Assembly (NCBI GenBank): GCA_009773645.1
Contig: WSYB01000005.1
Span: forward strand, 1-64,000
Reading direction: 5' to 3'
Origin: Geobacteraceae bacterium
Lineage (GTDB): Bacteria > Desulfobacterota > Desulfuromonadia > Geobacterales > Geobacteraceae
Length of the DNA stretch: 64,000 nucleotides
Under the pieces are notes generated by a model that was not told the DNA's origin, made no database searches, and was given only the letters and a program-made list of their open reading frames with translations. The position numbers and the translations under genes were made by a program. Positions 9,730 to 17,317 of this stretch are shown piece after piece (the first letter of the stretch is position 1; each line of letters opens with the position of its first letter).

Positions 9730-10253
9730 TAAGAAACCTCTGCTGCCTGCTGTTCATTATCACATGTGTTGCCGCCTGCAGCCGTGAAACCGGCGAGAGC
9801 CGGCAGGTCAAGGCCGTTATCATGCGGTACAACCAACTGCTCGTCGAAGGTTATAAAAAACTCAACATGAACCCCCTCCAGGAGGTTACTACCCCGGAGC
9901 AGGCCACCAAGTTGTACTACCACATGTCTGCCCTCGGTGAGGGTAAGCTGCGCATGGATTCGACAATGAAAAATATCGAGTTCCGCAAGCTTGAATTCCG
10001 CAATAACGGCGAAGCGGTGGCAGAAACTCGCGAAATTTGGGATTTCACCCATCTTGATATGAACAGCGGGAAGAAGTTTTATGAGGAGAAGGATTTCATT
10101 TATGAGATGGGTTATGAACTGAAAAAAGAGGGCGGAAGGTGGCTTATCACCCGAGTCACCGCCCTTTCGGGAAAGAGCACCAACACGACTGTTCCCTGGC
10201 CGGAAACAAAGCGGCATGGGGGTATGTCTTCGGTTGGCAATGGAAGAAAATGA
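9726..10253 (+). CDS. Lipoprotein associated with ResB/CcsA module 1
   Basis: A 175-residue predicted lipoprotein. The hydrophobic N-terminus ends in a VAAC lipobox (Cys at residue 18). The start is taken as the ATG overlapping the CcsA stop (ATGA); the frame is open further upstream but that lies inside CcsA. The core motif (V/I)MRYNQLL..GY..LNM.PLQEV and a C-terminal GGRWLIT segment are shared with the lipoprotein at 14636, so the pair are paralogues that travelled with their ResB/CcsA genes. The RWLIT ending suggests a small alpha+beta (NTF2/SnoaL-like) fold, but that is a guess. I do not know its function. Strict co-occurrence with CcsA suggests an envelope accessory in haem attachment or apocytochrome delivery. 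Confidence 0.85.
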   Translation: MIRNLCCLLFIITCVAACSRETGESRQVKAVIMRYNQLLVEGYKKLNMNPLQEVTTPEQATKLYYHMSALGEGKLRMDSTMKNIEFRKLEFRNNGEAVAETREIWDFTHLDMNSGKKFYEEKDFIYEMGYELKKEGGRWLITRVTALSGKSTNTTVPWPETKRHGGMSSVGNGRK

Positions 10254-11266
10254 AGAAGGTGATGGGAAAAAAGTCCGTTGTCCGGATATTTGTTCTGCTG
10301 GCGGTATTTTTACTGGGCGGCGTCAGCGGCTGGTTTATCGGCAGCGCCCCGGAACGAAATGAACCAGAGGAGTCCAAAGGCTATCTGATCCGCCAGGGGG
10401 GGTACCGCCTGATCAACCCGCTGCTCGAGTGCGAAATTGCCGAGGACACCATCAGGAGCAGGGAACTGAGCCCATTCAAGGCCAAAACTGAAAAATTGAT
10501 TGCGGCGGTAAAAAAGGACAAAAGGGCTACCAGCGTCTCCGTATATTTCCGGGACCTCAACAGCGGGGCCACGTTCAACATCAACGCCAACGAGGGCTAT
10601 TCCCCCGCCAGTCTCAGCAAGCTGCCGGTCCTGATCGCTTATCTGAGGATGGCGGAAAAAGAACCGCATATCCTGGGTAAAAAAATTGAATTCGAAGGCA
10701 ACGATGACTGGGGCGAGATGCAGAACATCAAGCCGGAAAAGGTTATCGAGAAGGGGAAGTCCTATGCCATCGAAGACCTCCTGTACAGAATGATGGCCTA
10801 TTCCGACAACAATGCCTGGGGTCTCCTGTTTAACCGGGTGGGAGTCGATTATCTGGACAAAATCCTGGCGGATCTGGGCGTTGATTACGACAAGGCAAAG
10901 GAAGAGGATTTCGTTACGGTCAAGTCGTATGCCAGATTCCTGCGCATCCTCTATAACGCCTCCTATCTGAGCAAGGAAATGTCGGAGAAGGCATTGCAGT
11001 ATCTTACCGTGGTCGATTTTACCAAGGGGCTGGTTGCCGGGGTGCCGAAAGATGTCATGGTGGCCAGCAAATTCGGCGAACGCACCTTGGGCCCAAACAG
11101 GGAGATTAAGCAGTTGCACGATTTCGGGATAATTTATTACCCGAACCGTCCCTACCTGCTGTGCTTGATGACAAGGGGTGATGATTTCGAGAAACTGGCC
11201 GGGGTGATTCGGGATGTTTCCCGGCTGGTGTATGAAGAGATTGACCGGCAGGTCAAATCACACTGA
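10250..11266 (+). CDS. Serine hydrolase of class A beta-lactamase fold, membrane-anchored
   Basis: A 338-residue protein starting at the ATG that overlaps the preceding stop. One hydrophobic segment (residues 10-31) anchors or exports it. The catalytic domain shows the penicillin-recognising signature: S121-x-x-K124 (SLSK) and S185-D186-N187 (SDN). The third box, normally K-T/S-G, reads KFGE at 274-277, so classical beta-lactam hydrolysis is doubtful. A peptidoglycan- or ester-directed hydrolase is equally possible. It sits at the end of the first ResB-CcsA-lipoprotein module with ATGA coupling, so it is probably co-expressed with it; why a cytochrome assembly module should carry it is unclear. 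Confidence 0.85.
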   Translation: MKKVMGKKSVVRIFVLLAVFLLGGVSGWFIGSAPERNEPEESKGYLIRQGGYRLINPLLECEIAEDTIRSRELSPFKAKTEKLIAAVKKDKRATSVSVYFRDLNSGATFNINANEGYSPASLSKLPVLIAYLRMAEKEPHILGKKIEFEGNDDWGEMQNIKPEKVIEKGKSYAIEDLLYRMMAYSDNNAWGLLFNRVGVDYLDKILADLGVDYDKAKEEDFVTVKSYARFLRILYNASYLSKEMSEKALQYLTVVDFTKGLVAGVPKDVMVASKFGERTLGPNREIKQLHDFGIIYYPNRPYLLCLMTRGDDFEKLAGVIRDVSRLVYEEIDRQVKSH

Positions 11267-11331
11267 CCGTTGCGATTTTGTCAACGAAATTGCGAAGGCG
11301 GCTATCTAATATGTTGCAGGAGACATCTCTA

Positions 11332-12213
11332 ATGCGAACTATGAAAGCGGTATTGATGTTTATTGCCGTCTTATCCGTGTTTCCCGGCGTCACCCTTGCG
11401 ACGAACGTCATACAGGCGGAGCTTGCCGGGGCGGACGCTCTGGACCGGGAAGTACTGCAATTATTCAGGACCGGCAAGTACCGGGAGGCGCTGGCCAAGG
11501 CGCAGAAGGCACTTGATGTCAGGGAAAAGGCGAAGGGGAAGGACGATCTGAAGCTGGCGGCCAGTCTGAACAACCTGGCGGAGATTTACCGGGTTATCGG
11601 CCTATACGCCGAAGCGGAGCCTCTGTACAAGAGGGCACTGGTCATCGACGAGAAAGTCCTGGGGAGGGGGCATCCCGATGTGGCAACGAACATGAATAAC
11701 CTGGGCATTCTGCATTACCTTACCAAGCGGTACTCGGAAGCGGAACCACTGTTCAAGCGAGCCTTGCAGATCAGGGAGAAGGCTTTCGGCAAGGAAAATC
11801 CGGCAGTGGCCTCCAGCCTCAATAACCTGGCGACACTGTATAAATCGACCGGGAAGACGGCAGAGGCCGAATCGCTCTACAAAAGGGCGACAGCCATGTG
11901 GGGAAAGACCTTAGGGGAAGAGCACCCGGACGTGGCAAATGCCTTGAACGGGCTGGCAACCCTTTATATGGATAACAAACGCTATGCCGAGGCAGAGCCC
12001 CTGTTCAAAAGGGGACTGGCGATACGGGAAAAAACCCTGGGGAAGAACCATCCCGACGTGGCGACAATCCTCATGAACCTGGCGATGCTTTGCAAGGCAA
12101 CCGGCCGGGATGCCGAAGCCCATACCTATTACACACGTGCAACAGCCCCCCAGTTCCCTTTCTCCGGGCGTGTCCCGCTGGCGCCGCCATCCTTGAATAC
12201 CTTGCCGCCCTGA
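11332..12213 (+). CDS. Exported TPR-repeat protein with a foreign C-terminal tail
   Basis: A 293-residue protein with a signal peptide (start at 11332, AGGAG site 9 bases upstream; the frame is open further left from a TTG). It contains about five 42-residue tetratricopeptide repeats of the kinesin-light-chain type, each with the pattern LNNLA.LY...G.Y.EAE.LY.RAL.I.EK.LG..HPDVA. These domains normally mediate protein-protein contacts. The last 22 or so residues (from APQFPFSGRV on) are not TPR: they are read from a duplicated fragment of the radical SAM gene at 22961, fused in frame at a C6 run. The native C-terminus may therefore have been lost. It lies between two cytochrome assembly modules. 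Confidence 0.85.
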   Translation: MRTMKAVLMFIAVLSVFPGVTLATNVIQAELAGADALDREVLQLFRTGKYREALAKAQKALDVREKAKGKDDLKLAASLNNLAEIYRVIGLYAEAEPLYKRALVIDEKVLGRGHPDVATNMNNLGILHYLTKRYSEAEPLFKRALQIREKAFGKENPAVASSLNNLATLYKSTGKTAEAESLYKRATAMWGKTLGEEHPDVANALNGLATLYMDNKRYAEAEPLFKRGLAIREKTLGKNHPDVATILMNLAMLCKATGRDAEAHTYYTRATAPQFPFSGRVPLAPPSLNTLPP

Positions 12214-12314
12214 CCCTGCGCGCCGACCCGTGCATCGAGGTCGAGCTGATTGACGCTAACCAGACCACTGTAGAGGCCGCTTCTCTGAACGCCGACCTGG
12301 TGGCGATCAGCGCC
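12146..12314 (+). pseudogene. 5' fragment of a B12-binding radical SAM gene (remnant)
   Basis: These 169 bases match 22980-23149, the start of the intact radical SAM gene, at roughly 90% identity with one deleted base (a C near 12190) that breaks the frame. The two pieces encode PQFPFSGRVPL, then after the shift ILEYLAALTLRAD and VELIDANQT, as in the intact protein. Nothing beyond the first 60 codons is present. It has been captured as the 3' end of the TPR gene and is followed by a terminator. Confidence 0.9.
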
Positions 12315-12390
12315 TTCAGCTGCAGCGGCGGCCAGCATACCGGGGGAACTCAAGCGTGGTAATGCGTTAACTCGTGCTTCTGAATTACTG

Positions 12391-12416
12391 CCGGGGGCTT
12401 CGTCCCCGGTTTTTTT
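12391..12416 (+). terminator. Rho-independent terminator
   Basis: A GC-rich stem (ccggggg/tccccgg, one G-T pair) with a CTTCG loop is followed by seven T's. It closes the transcript that starts with module 1 and separates it from the second ResB gene. Confidence 0.9.
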
Positions 12417-12501
12417 GCCACTGACAGGATTTATGATACATTTTCCATGAGTGTAAATGGAGAGAATATACGGCATATGCAGCCCGCGAGACAGGCATGA
12501 C

Positions 12502-13812
12502 ATGTGGTTGAAAAGGGTCGTAACCAGCAGAAAATTCATTACAGCGGTTTTTTTGCTCCTGATTTCGTCGCTCCTGCTCTCGAATTTCCTCCCGCGGCAC
12601 GGGAGCATGGCGAACGAGTTGCCCCTATGGTACGCCCAGTTCCCAAATCTCGCCAAACTGGTGACCCTGCTCGGCCTGAATGCGCTCCATACATCGGTCT
12701 GGTTTTCCATCGTCGGCTTGCTGTTTCTTGTCTCGCTCTCCTTTTCCACGTTCGACCAGGGAGAGCGGAGCTATCGCCTGATGAAGCAGTTTCCGGCCGA
12801 GATAGGCGGCGAGGAAGAGGCGCTTCGGGTCGAATTGCTCGAATTTACCGGGTATCTGAAACGTGAGGGGTATTTCTGTCTTGCGGACAATGGCATCATC
12901 AGCCGCCATGTGAGGGCACCGTGGGGGTACTGGGGCAATTTTGTCCTGCACCTGGGCCTTACCTGTGTCGTCCTGTTCGCGTTTGTGCGTGTGCTTACGG
13001 AGCACAGAACGCTCTTTCGGATCGTCGAAGGAGTCGTAGTTTCCCGTGAAGACGGGACAACCGGTGAAGTAGCCGGTCTGCTCGCAAGAAAGATGACCTA
13101 CCCGGCCACGGTGCGCCTGGAGCGGCTGACTCCCTTGTTCTGGGACAATGACCAGCTCAAGTCGGTCACGGCGGAAGTCGCACTCTATGACGATCTGGGC
13201 GGATTGGAAAAGGTCGGCCTGAATGCGTTCGATGGGACAAAAGTACACGGGCAGATGTTCTACCTGAGCCCGCATTTCGGGAACGCCTTTTTCCTGCAGT
13301 TCTATAGCGGGGATACCCCCCCGTTCACGTCGGTCCTTACGATCGGGAGACCGCCGCGCAGAGACAAGGCCGGCTACGGCGACCTTGATCTGCCCGGCGG
13401 GCGGCTTCACCTGAAGGCGAAGTATTACGCGGATGCCGACAGGCAGAGCATGTACACCGGGAATCCGCTTCTGGTGCTTCGTATCTTCGACGGGCCGAAT
13501 CTCCTGAATGAGATCCGGCTGCGCCGGGGAGAGAGCGGTAAACTCGGACCTTACCTGGTGCGGCTGGCAGAGGTGCGGGGGATGGGAGAGCTTCTCTCGG
13601 TTGGGGGGGTCGGCGTTGCTGGTATCTACGGCGGCTTTGCCATTATTTTCCTCGGCTCGGTACTGGTCTATTGCGCCACGCCGAGGGAAGTCGTGTTGCG
13701 GCGGTCTGCCTCCGGGATAATGGTCAGCTGGCGGTCGGTAAGGTTCCGCGACCTGTACCGTACCGAACGGGAACGAGTCATGGAATTCTGCAGGGGAGAG
13801 AAGAAGTCATGA
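12502..13812 (+). CDS. ResB/CcsB-like cytochrome c biogenesis protein (module 2)
   Basis: A 436-residue paralogue of the ResB at 7497. The start at 12502 (MWLKRVV) is chosen because it aligns with that protein's N-terminus; an in-frame ATG at 12457 would add 15 residues, and neither has a strong ribosome site. Membrane segments fall near residues 10-31, 60-80, 145-165 and 375-400. The membrane His (NFVLHLGL) and the block NPLLVLRIFD are retained. The periplasmic domain has diverged more than the membrane parts, which would fit a change of client. It overlaps the next CcsA gene (ATGA) and so forms a second system II synthetase with it. Confidence 0.9.
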   Translation: MWLKRVVTSRKFITAVFLLLISSLLLSNFLPRHGSMANELPLWYAQFPNLAKLVTLLGLNALHTSVWFSIVGLLFLVSLSFSTFDQGERSYRLMKQFPAEIGGEEEALRVELLEFTGYLKREGYFCLADNGIISRHVRAPWGYWGNFVLHLGLTCVVLFAFVRVLTEHRTLFRIVEGVVVSREDGTTGEVAGLLARKMTYPATVRLERLTPLFWDNDQLKSVTAEVALYDDLGGLEKVGLNAFDGTKVHGQMFYLSPHFGNAFFLQFYSGDTPPFTSVLTIGRPPRRDKAGYGDLDLPGGRLHLKAKYYADADRQSMYTGNPLLVLRIFDGPNLLNEIRLRRGESGKLGPYLVRLAEVRGMGELLSVGGVGVAGIYGGFAIIFLGSVLVYCATPREVVLRRSASGIMVSWRSVRFRDLYRTERERVMEFCRGEKKS

Positions 13813-14636
13813 ACGGACAGTTTGCCCTGGTAACCGGTCTCCACTGGGGAGCGGTGGCCTGTTACGTGGTTGCGACGTTGTGCGCCGTGACAGGGGTCAT
13901 CTTCAAGAGCGAGAAGTCTGAGCGGTACGGGCTGATTATCGCAATTCCGGGACTCCTCCTGCATGGAATTGCGCTTCTGATCTGGTGGCGCATTGTCGGC
14001 CATGGGCCGTACATGGACCGTTTCGAGGTCCTCTCATCCAACGCCTGGGTAATGCTTGCTCTCTTTCTTCCGGCGATCCGCTTCTATCCACGGTTGCGGT
14101 CCGCCGCCGTGGTGGTCTTCCCGGCCACCTTCTTTCTCGTGGCCCTCGGTCTTTTTCTCCGGCCGGAGATCAAGAACCTGCCAGCAAGCTATCGCGGGTA
14201 CTGGCTGATCCTCCATATCGTTTTCTACAAGATTTCCTTTGCGGCCACTCTGATTGCGGTAACTTTTTCCATCTTTTATCTGCTTGCTACGGGCAAGAGC
14301 CCCAGGCGTCTTTCATTCCTTCCCGAGCCCGATGTCATGGACCTGTATGCCTACCGTTTCGCCAGCTTCGGTTTCATCTTCTGGGTGATCGGCATGCTGG
14401 CCGGTTCCATCTGGGCCTATCAGTCGCTGAACATGTTCTGGAGCTGGGAGCCGGTGCAGATCTGGTCCCTCGTGACCTGGGTGCTTTTCGGCCTCTACCT
14501 GCACATGCGGCGGTTCTACGGCTGGGCGGGGCGGAAGGCTGCCTGGCTCTATATTCTCTGTTTCGCCCTTGCGGTTTTCTCGCTGTTTGTAACCCCTTTC
14601 ATCAACTCGTCAATCCATTCGGAGTATTTCAAGTGA
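13809..14636 (+). CDS. CcsA/ResC-like protein with degenerate WWD motif (module 2)
   Basis: A 275-residue paralogue of the CcsA at 8902, aligning without gaps over nearly its whole length. His residues at 65, 136 and 270 are retained, including the C-terminal SSIHSEYFK. The haem-binding WWD loop is altered at normally invariant positions: where module 1 has WGRFWAWDPVETW, this copy has LNMFWSWEPVQIW, that is W207L, G208N, D214E and E217Q (read from codons at 14427-14465). The rest of the protein looks under selection, so this is not an obvious pseudogene. It may handle a different haem or apocytochrome context, or act as a regulatory partner. ATGA overlap with ResB upstream and near overlap with the lipoprotein downstream. 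Confidence 0.9.
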   Translation: MNGQFALVTGLHWGAVACYVVATLCAVTGVIFKSEKSERYGLIIAIPGLLLHGIALLIWWRIVGHGPYMDRFEVLSSNAWVMLALFLPAIRFYPRLRSAAVVVFPATFFLVALGLFLRPEIKNLPASYRGYWLILHIVFYKISFAATLIAVTFSIFYLLATGKSPRRLSFLPEPDVMDLYAYRFASFGFIFWVIGMLAGSIWAYQSLNMFWSWEPVQIWSLVTWVLFGLYLHMRRFYGWAGRKAAWLYILCFALAVFSLFVTPFINSSIHSEYFK

Positions 14637-15223
14637 TGACACCGATCCGCGTTCTGACATTGACTGCCCTCACGTTCTCTCTGCTGTTCACGGGGTGCAG
14701 TGAAAAATTTTCCACCCAGCAGGAAAAGGAGCAGCAGAAATCGACCCCGGCGACTGCCGACGGCTCCATTTCCCAGCAAACGGCCCACGCCGTGGTAATG
14801 CGTTATAACCAGCTCCTGGCCGACGGCTACCGCAACCTGAACATGACCCCGCTTCAGGAGGTGGCAACGGAGGATCTGGCGCGAAAGGCCTACCACCACA
14901 TGGCGGCAATCAGCGAGGGGAAGAAGCGGATGGATTCCAAACTGAAGAAGTTTGAATTCGTCAAGACCGAGTTTCCGCAGCCGGGGAGATGCCGGATCCA
15001 GACGCGGGAGTTGTGGGATTACAACTACAGTGACATCGAAACCGGCAAAATAAGCACAGAGGTGAAGGATTACATCTATCACGTCAACTATACCCTGGAG
15101 AACAGGGGAGGGCGGTGGCTCATCACATCCATCGTTGCCAATGGCGAAGAATCGGGGGGGAAGTCCGTCCCCTCCTGGGACAAGATGTTCGAGGGCGGGA
15201 AAACCACGCCGCAGAAAAAGTGA
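14636..15223 (+). CDS. Lipoprotein associated with ResB/CcsA module 2
   Basis: A 195-residue predicted lipoprotein whose ATG overlaps the CcsA stop (TGATG); a GTG one codon earlier is also possible. The signal sequence ends in the lipobox FTGC (Cys at residue 21). After a polar linker rich in Gln and Glu comes the conserved core VVMRYNQLLADGYRNLNM and the C-terminal GGRWLITSI, both shared with the module 1 lipoprotein. The core differs mostly by conservative changes, while the linker is longer. No known domain is recognised. Its position and paralogy argue that ResB, CcsA and this lipoprotein act as one unit. Confidence 0.85.
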   Translation: MTPIRVLTLTALTFSLLFTGCSEKFSTQQEKEQQKSTPATADGSISQQTAHAVVMRYNQLLADGYRNLNMTPLQEVATEDLARKAYHHMAAISEGKKRMDSKLKKFEFVKTEFPQPGRCRIQTRELWDYNYSDIETGKISTEVKDYIYHVNYTLENRGGRWLITSIVANGEESGGKSVPSWDKMFEGGKTTPQKK

Positions 15224-15235
15224 TTGAAGAAGCAG

Positions 15236-16021
15236 ATGCCCAAGATAACTTCCCGTAGCCTGATAGCCGTTTCTGTGGCCATAGTTGTTGCGGCCATCCT
15301 GGTGGTCGTCCTGCTCGACCGCTATGGCCGGAATGCGCGAACCTACGGCGCGGTCGGCGCCATCGACAGCCCGCAGGTCGTCAGGATGGTCGTGGAGTCT
15401 CCGCTCGATGCCTATGCCTTCTGGAAGCAGCAAGGTTTCAAGGGGAGGACCATCCTGCTGATTGCCGATGCCTGGGAGCGCCTGGGGATCGTCAACCAGG
15501 CCGATATTCCCTCGGCGCGTCCCTATCCGCTCCGTCTGTACCACATACCGACCACTTTCGAACGGGAGAAGCTGTCCCCGGCCAACTTCCTCTACGTTGC
15601 CGCCCTGAACGGAATCACGCGGAGAGTCGTTGCCATCCTTTCGCAGCCCGGATACGACGATATGGCAGCGATGGCACAGAGGGCGACAGAGGCGAGGATC
15701 GGCGCAGGGGAGTTATATCTTCCGCATCAGGGATTTCCGCGCTGGTTTACGACGCTCGCCCGCTTCAGGGGGGAGAAGGAGCCGGTGCTCCTGTATGTCA
15801 ACGCCTCTTATTTCAGAACCGTGGAACCCGAAGATCTGTACCGGCAGCTGAAGGCCTCAGGGGTTGCGACCGATGCGGTCATACTCTGCCGGGGGGGAGA
15901 GGACAACCGCCTCACGAATCTTGAGCGCGCTAAACTTGAAAGGTTTGCCCGCCTGATCGGCATTCCCGCGGCCAAGAACGATTCGCCCGCTGCAGCTCCT
16001 GCCGCCAGGCCCCGGCAATGA
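15236..16021 (+). CDS. Single-pass membrane protein of unknown function
   Basis: About 261 residues if started at the ATG at 15236; a TTG at 15224, directly behind the previous stop, would add four. One membrane segment lies at about residues 8-28, and the rest (about 230 residues) is predicted to be outside the cytoplasm. The soluble part has alternating hydrophobic strands (RTILLIADAW, PVLLYVNASYF, TDAVILCRGG) that suggest an alpha/beta fold, and a Pro/Ala-rich tail. I do not recognise a family. It overlaps the following GT39 glycosyltransferase by four bases (ATGA), so it is probably co-translated with it and may be part of the same envelope glycan pathway. Confidence 0.75.
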   Translation: MPKITSRSLIAVSVAIVVAAILVVVLLDRYGRNARTYGAVGAIDSPQVVRMVVESPLDAYAFWKQQGFKGRTILLIADAWERLGIVNQADIPSARPYPLRLYHIPTTFEREKLSPANFLYVAALNGITRRVVAILSQPGYDDMAAMAQRATEARIGAGELYLPHQGFPRWFTTLARFRGEKEPVLLYVNASYFRTVEPEDLYRQLKASGVATDAVILCRGGEDNRLTNLERAKLERFARLIGIPAAKNDSPAAAPAARPRQ

Positions 16022-17310
16022 GCGGGGCATCCGTTCCCATGATGACCGGCATTCCCTGCCAACGCTTTCATATCCATCTGGGCTTCATCACCCTGCTGGG
16101 ATTCTTCCTGCGCACCTTGCTCCTCCCCTCCCAGCCTGTGACGTGGGACGACTATTCCGTCGGACTCACGGCTATCAACTACATGGAGTCGGGTCAGCTC
16201 GGCCCGATCATGTGGAATCATCCCGAACTGGGGAATATCCTGGTCTACTCCGCTCTGCGACTATTCGGCACCGGCCTGGTGGGGCTGAAGGGGATGAGCG
16301 TCATCGTAGGCGTCCTCTCGATAACCCTGGTCGGGCTGGTATCCCGGCAGCTTTTGCGCAACGAGACCATGGCGCTCCTGGCAGCTCTCCTCTGGGCCCT
16401 GGACCCGCTGGCCATCGACATGTCGCGTCAGGCGGTACATGAGATCTACATGGCGTTTTTCCCCCTTGCAGGCATCTATTGCATTTCACGATACAGGATG
16501 GGCCGGAACCACTGGTGGCTTCTCGCTGCAGGGGCCGGTTTCGGTCTCGGGCTGGCGTCGAAATGGAGCGTTGCCTTCCCGCTCGTCGTCTCTCTTGCGT
16601 TTCTGATCAACGACTTCCGGCGTAAGGGTGCCTCCGGCGTTCCCGTCCCGGCCAGGATGCTGTTTGCGGCAGTTTCCCTCATGGTACTGCCGGCTGTAAT
16701 CTATATCTTGACCTTCATCCCCTGGTTCGGCCAGGGACATTCGGTTGGCGAGTGGCTGGAACTGCACAAGGACATGTATGTGGAAACCAAGCTGCATGTC
16801 GGTTATGAAGAGCTTTCCAGGAGGGATCATCGGGCCTATGAATGGTTTATCCGGCCCGTCTCGTGGCGCGACAGCACTTTCAATAACGACACCGGCGAGC
16901 CCATGGTGGAGGCCGAATCCGGGAAGTACTTTATCGATCTGATCGGAGTAGGGAATCCGTTCGTCTGGTTTCTGGTGATCCCGGCCGTCCTCTACCTGGT
17001 GCGTAAGTGCGTGCAACGGCGGGACGAAGGGCTCATGTACGCGGCGGCACTCTTTCTCGCCTCCTACCTGCCCCTGGCTTTCACCTACAGCCGGCCGATC
17101 TTTGTGAACGCGGCGCTGTCGGTCATGCCGTTCGCCATGATGGCGGTGGCGCATCTTGTCGTCTCCACCCTCTGCACGACCAGGGCGCGGAAGAGGATTT
17201 TCGCCCTCTACCTCGCCCTGGTCGTGTTCGCGACAGTCCCGCTCTACTTTCTTGCCATCGGCAAGGGAGCCGAATTCCCGTTTCTGAGAGACTATTTCCT
17301 GCAGAACTGA
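16018..17310 (+). CDS. GT39/ArnT-like membrane glycosyltransferase (copy 1)
   Basis: A 430-residue polytopic membrane protein. It resembles the PMT/ArnT superfamily (GT-C fold), which moves sugars from polyprenyl phosphate to proteins or lipids on the outer side of the membrane. The acidic pair D44-D45 in the first outer loop (TWDDYSVGLTAINY) is where the family has its catalytic or metal-binding Asp. It is followed by an R..F.G...GLKG segment and many hydrophobic stretches (around 25-38, 90-130, 155-185, 215-235, 310-400). The start at 16018 overlaps the upstream gene; ATG 16039 is an alternative. The neighbouring gene is a paralogue. Substrate and acceptor cannot be deduced. Confidence 0.85.
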   Translation: MSGASVPMMTGIPCQRFHIHLGFITLLGFFLRTLLLPSQPVTWDDYSVGLTAINYMESGQLGPIMWNHPELGNILVYSALRLFGTGLVGLKGMSVIVGVLSITLVGLVSRQLLRNETMALLAALLWALDPLAIDMSRQAVHEIYMAFFPLAGIYCISRYRMGRNHWWLLAAGAGFGLGLASKWSVAFPLVVSLAFLINDFRRKGASGVPVPARMLFAAVSLMVLPAVIYILTFIPWFGQGHSVGEWLELHKDMYVETKLHVGYEELSRRDHRAYEWFIRPVSWRDSTFNNDTGEPMVEAESGKYFIDLIGVGNPFVWFLVIPAVLYLVRKCVQRRDEGLMYAAALFLASYLPLAFTYSRPIFVNAALSVMPFAMMAVAHLVVSTLCTTRARKRIFALYLALVVFATVPLYFLAIGKGAEFPFLRDYFLQN

Positions 17311-17317
17311 GTGACCC

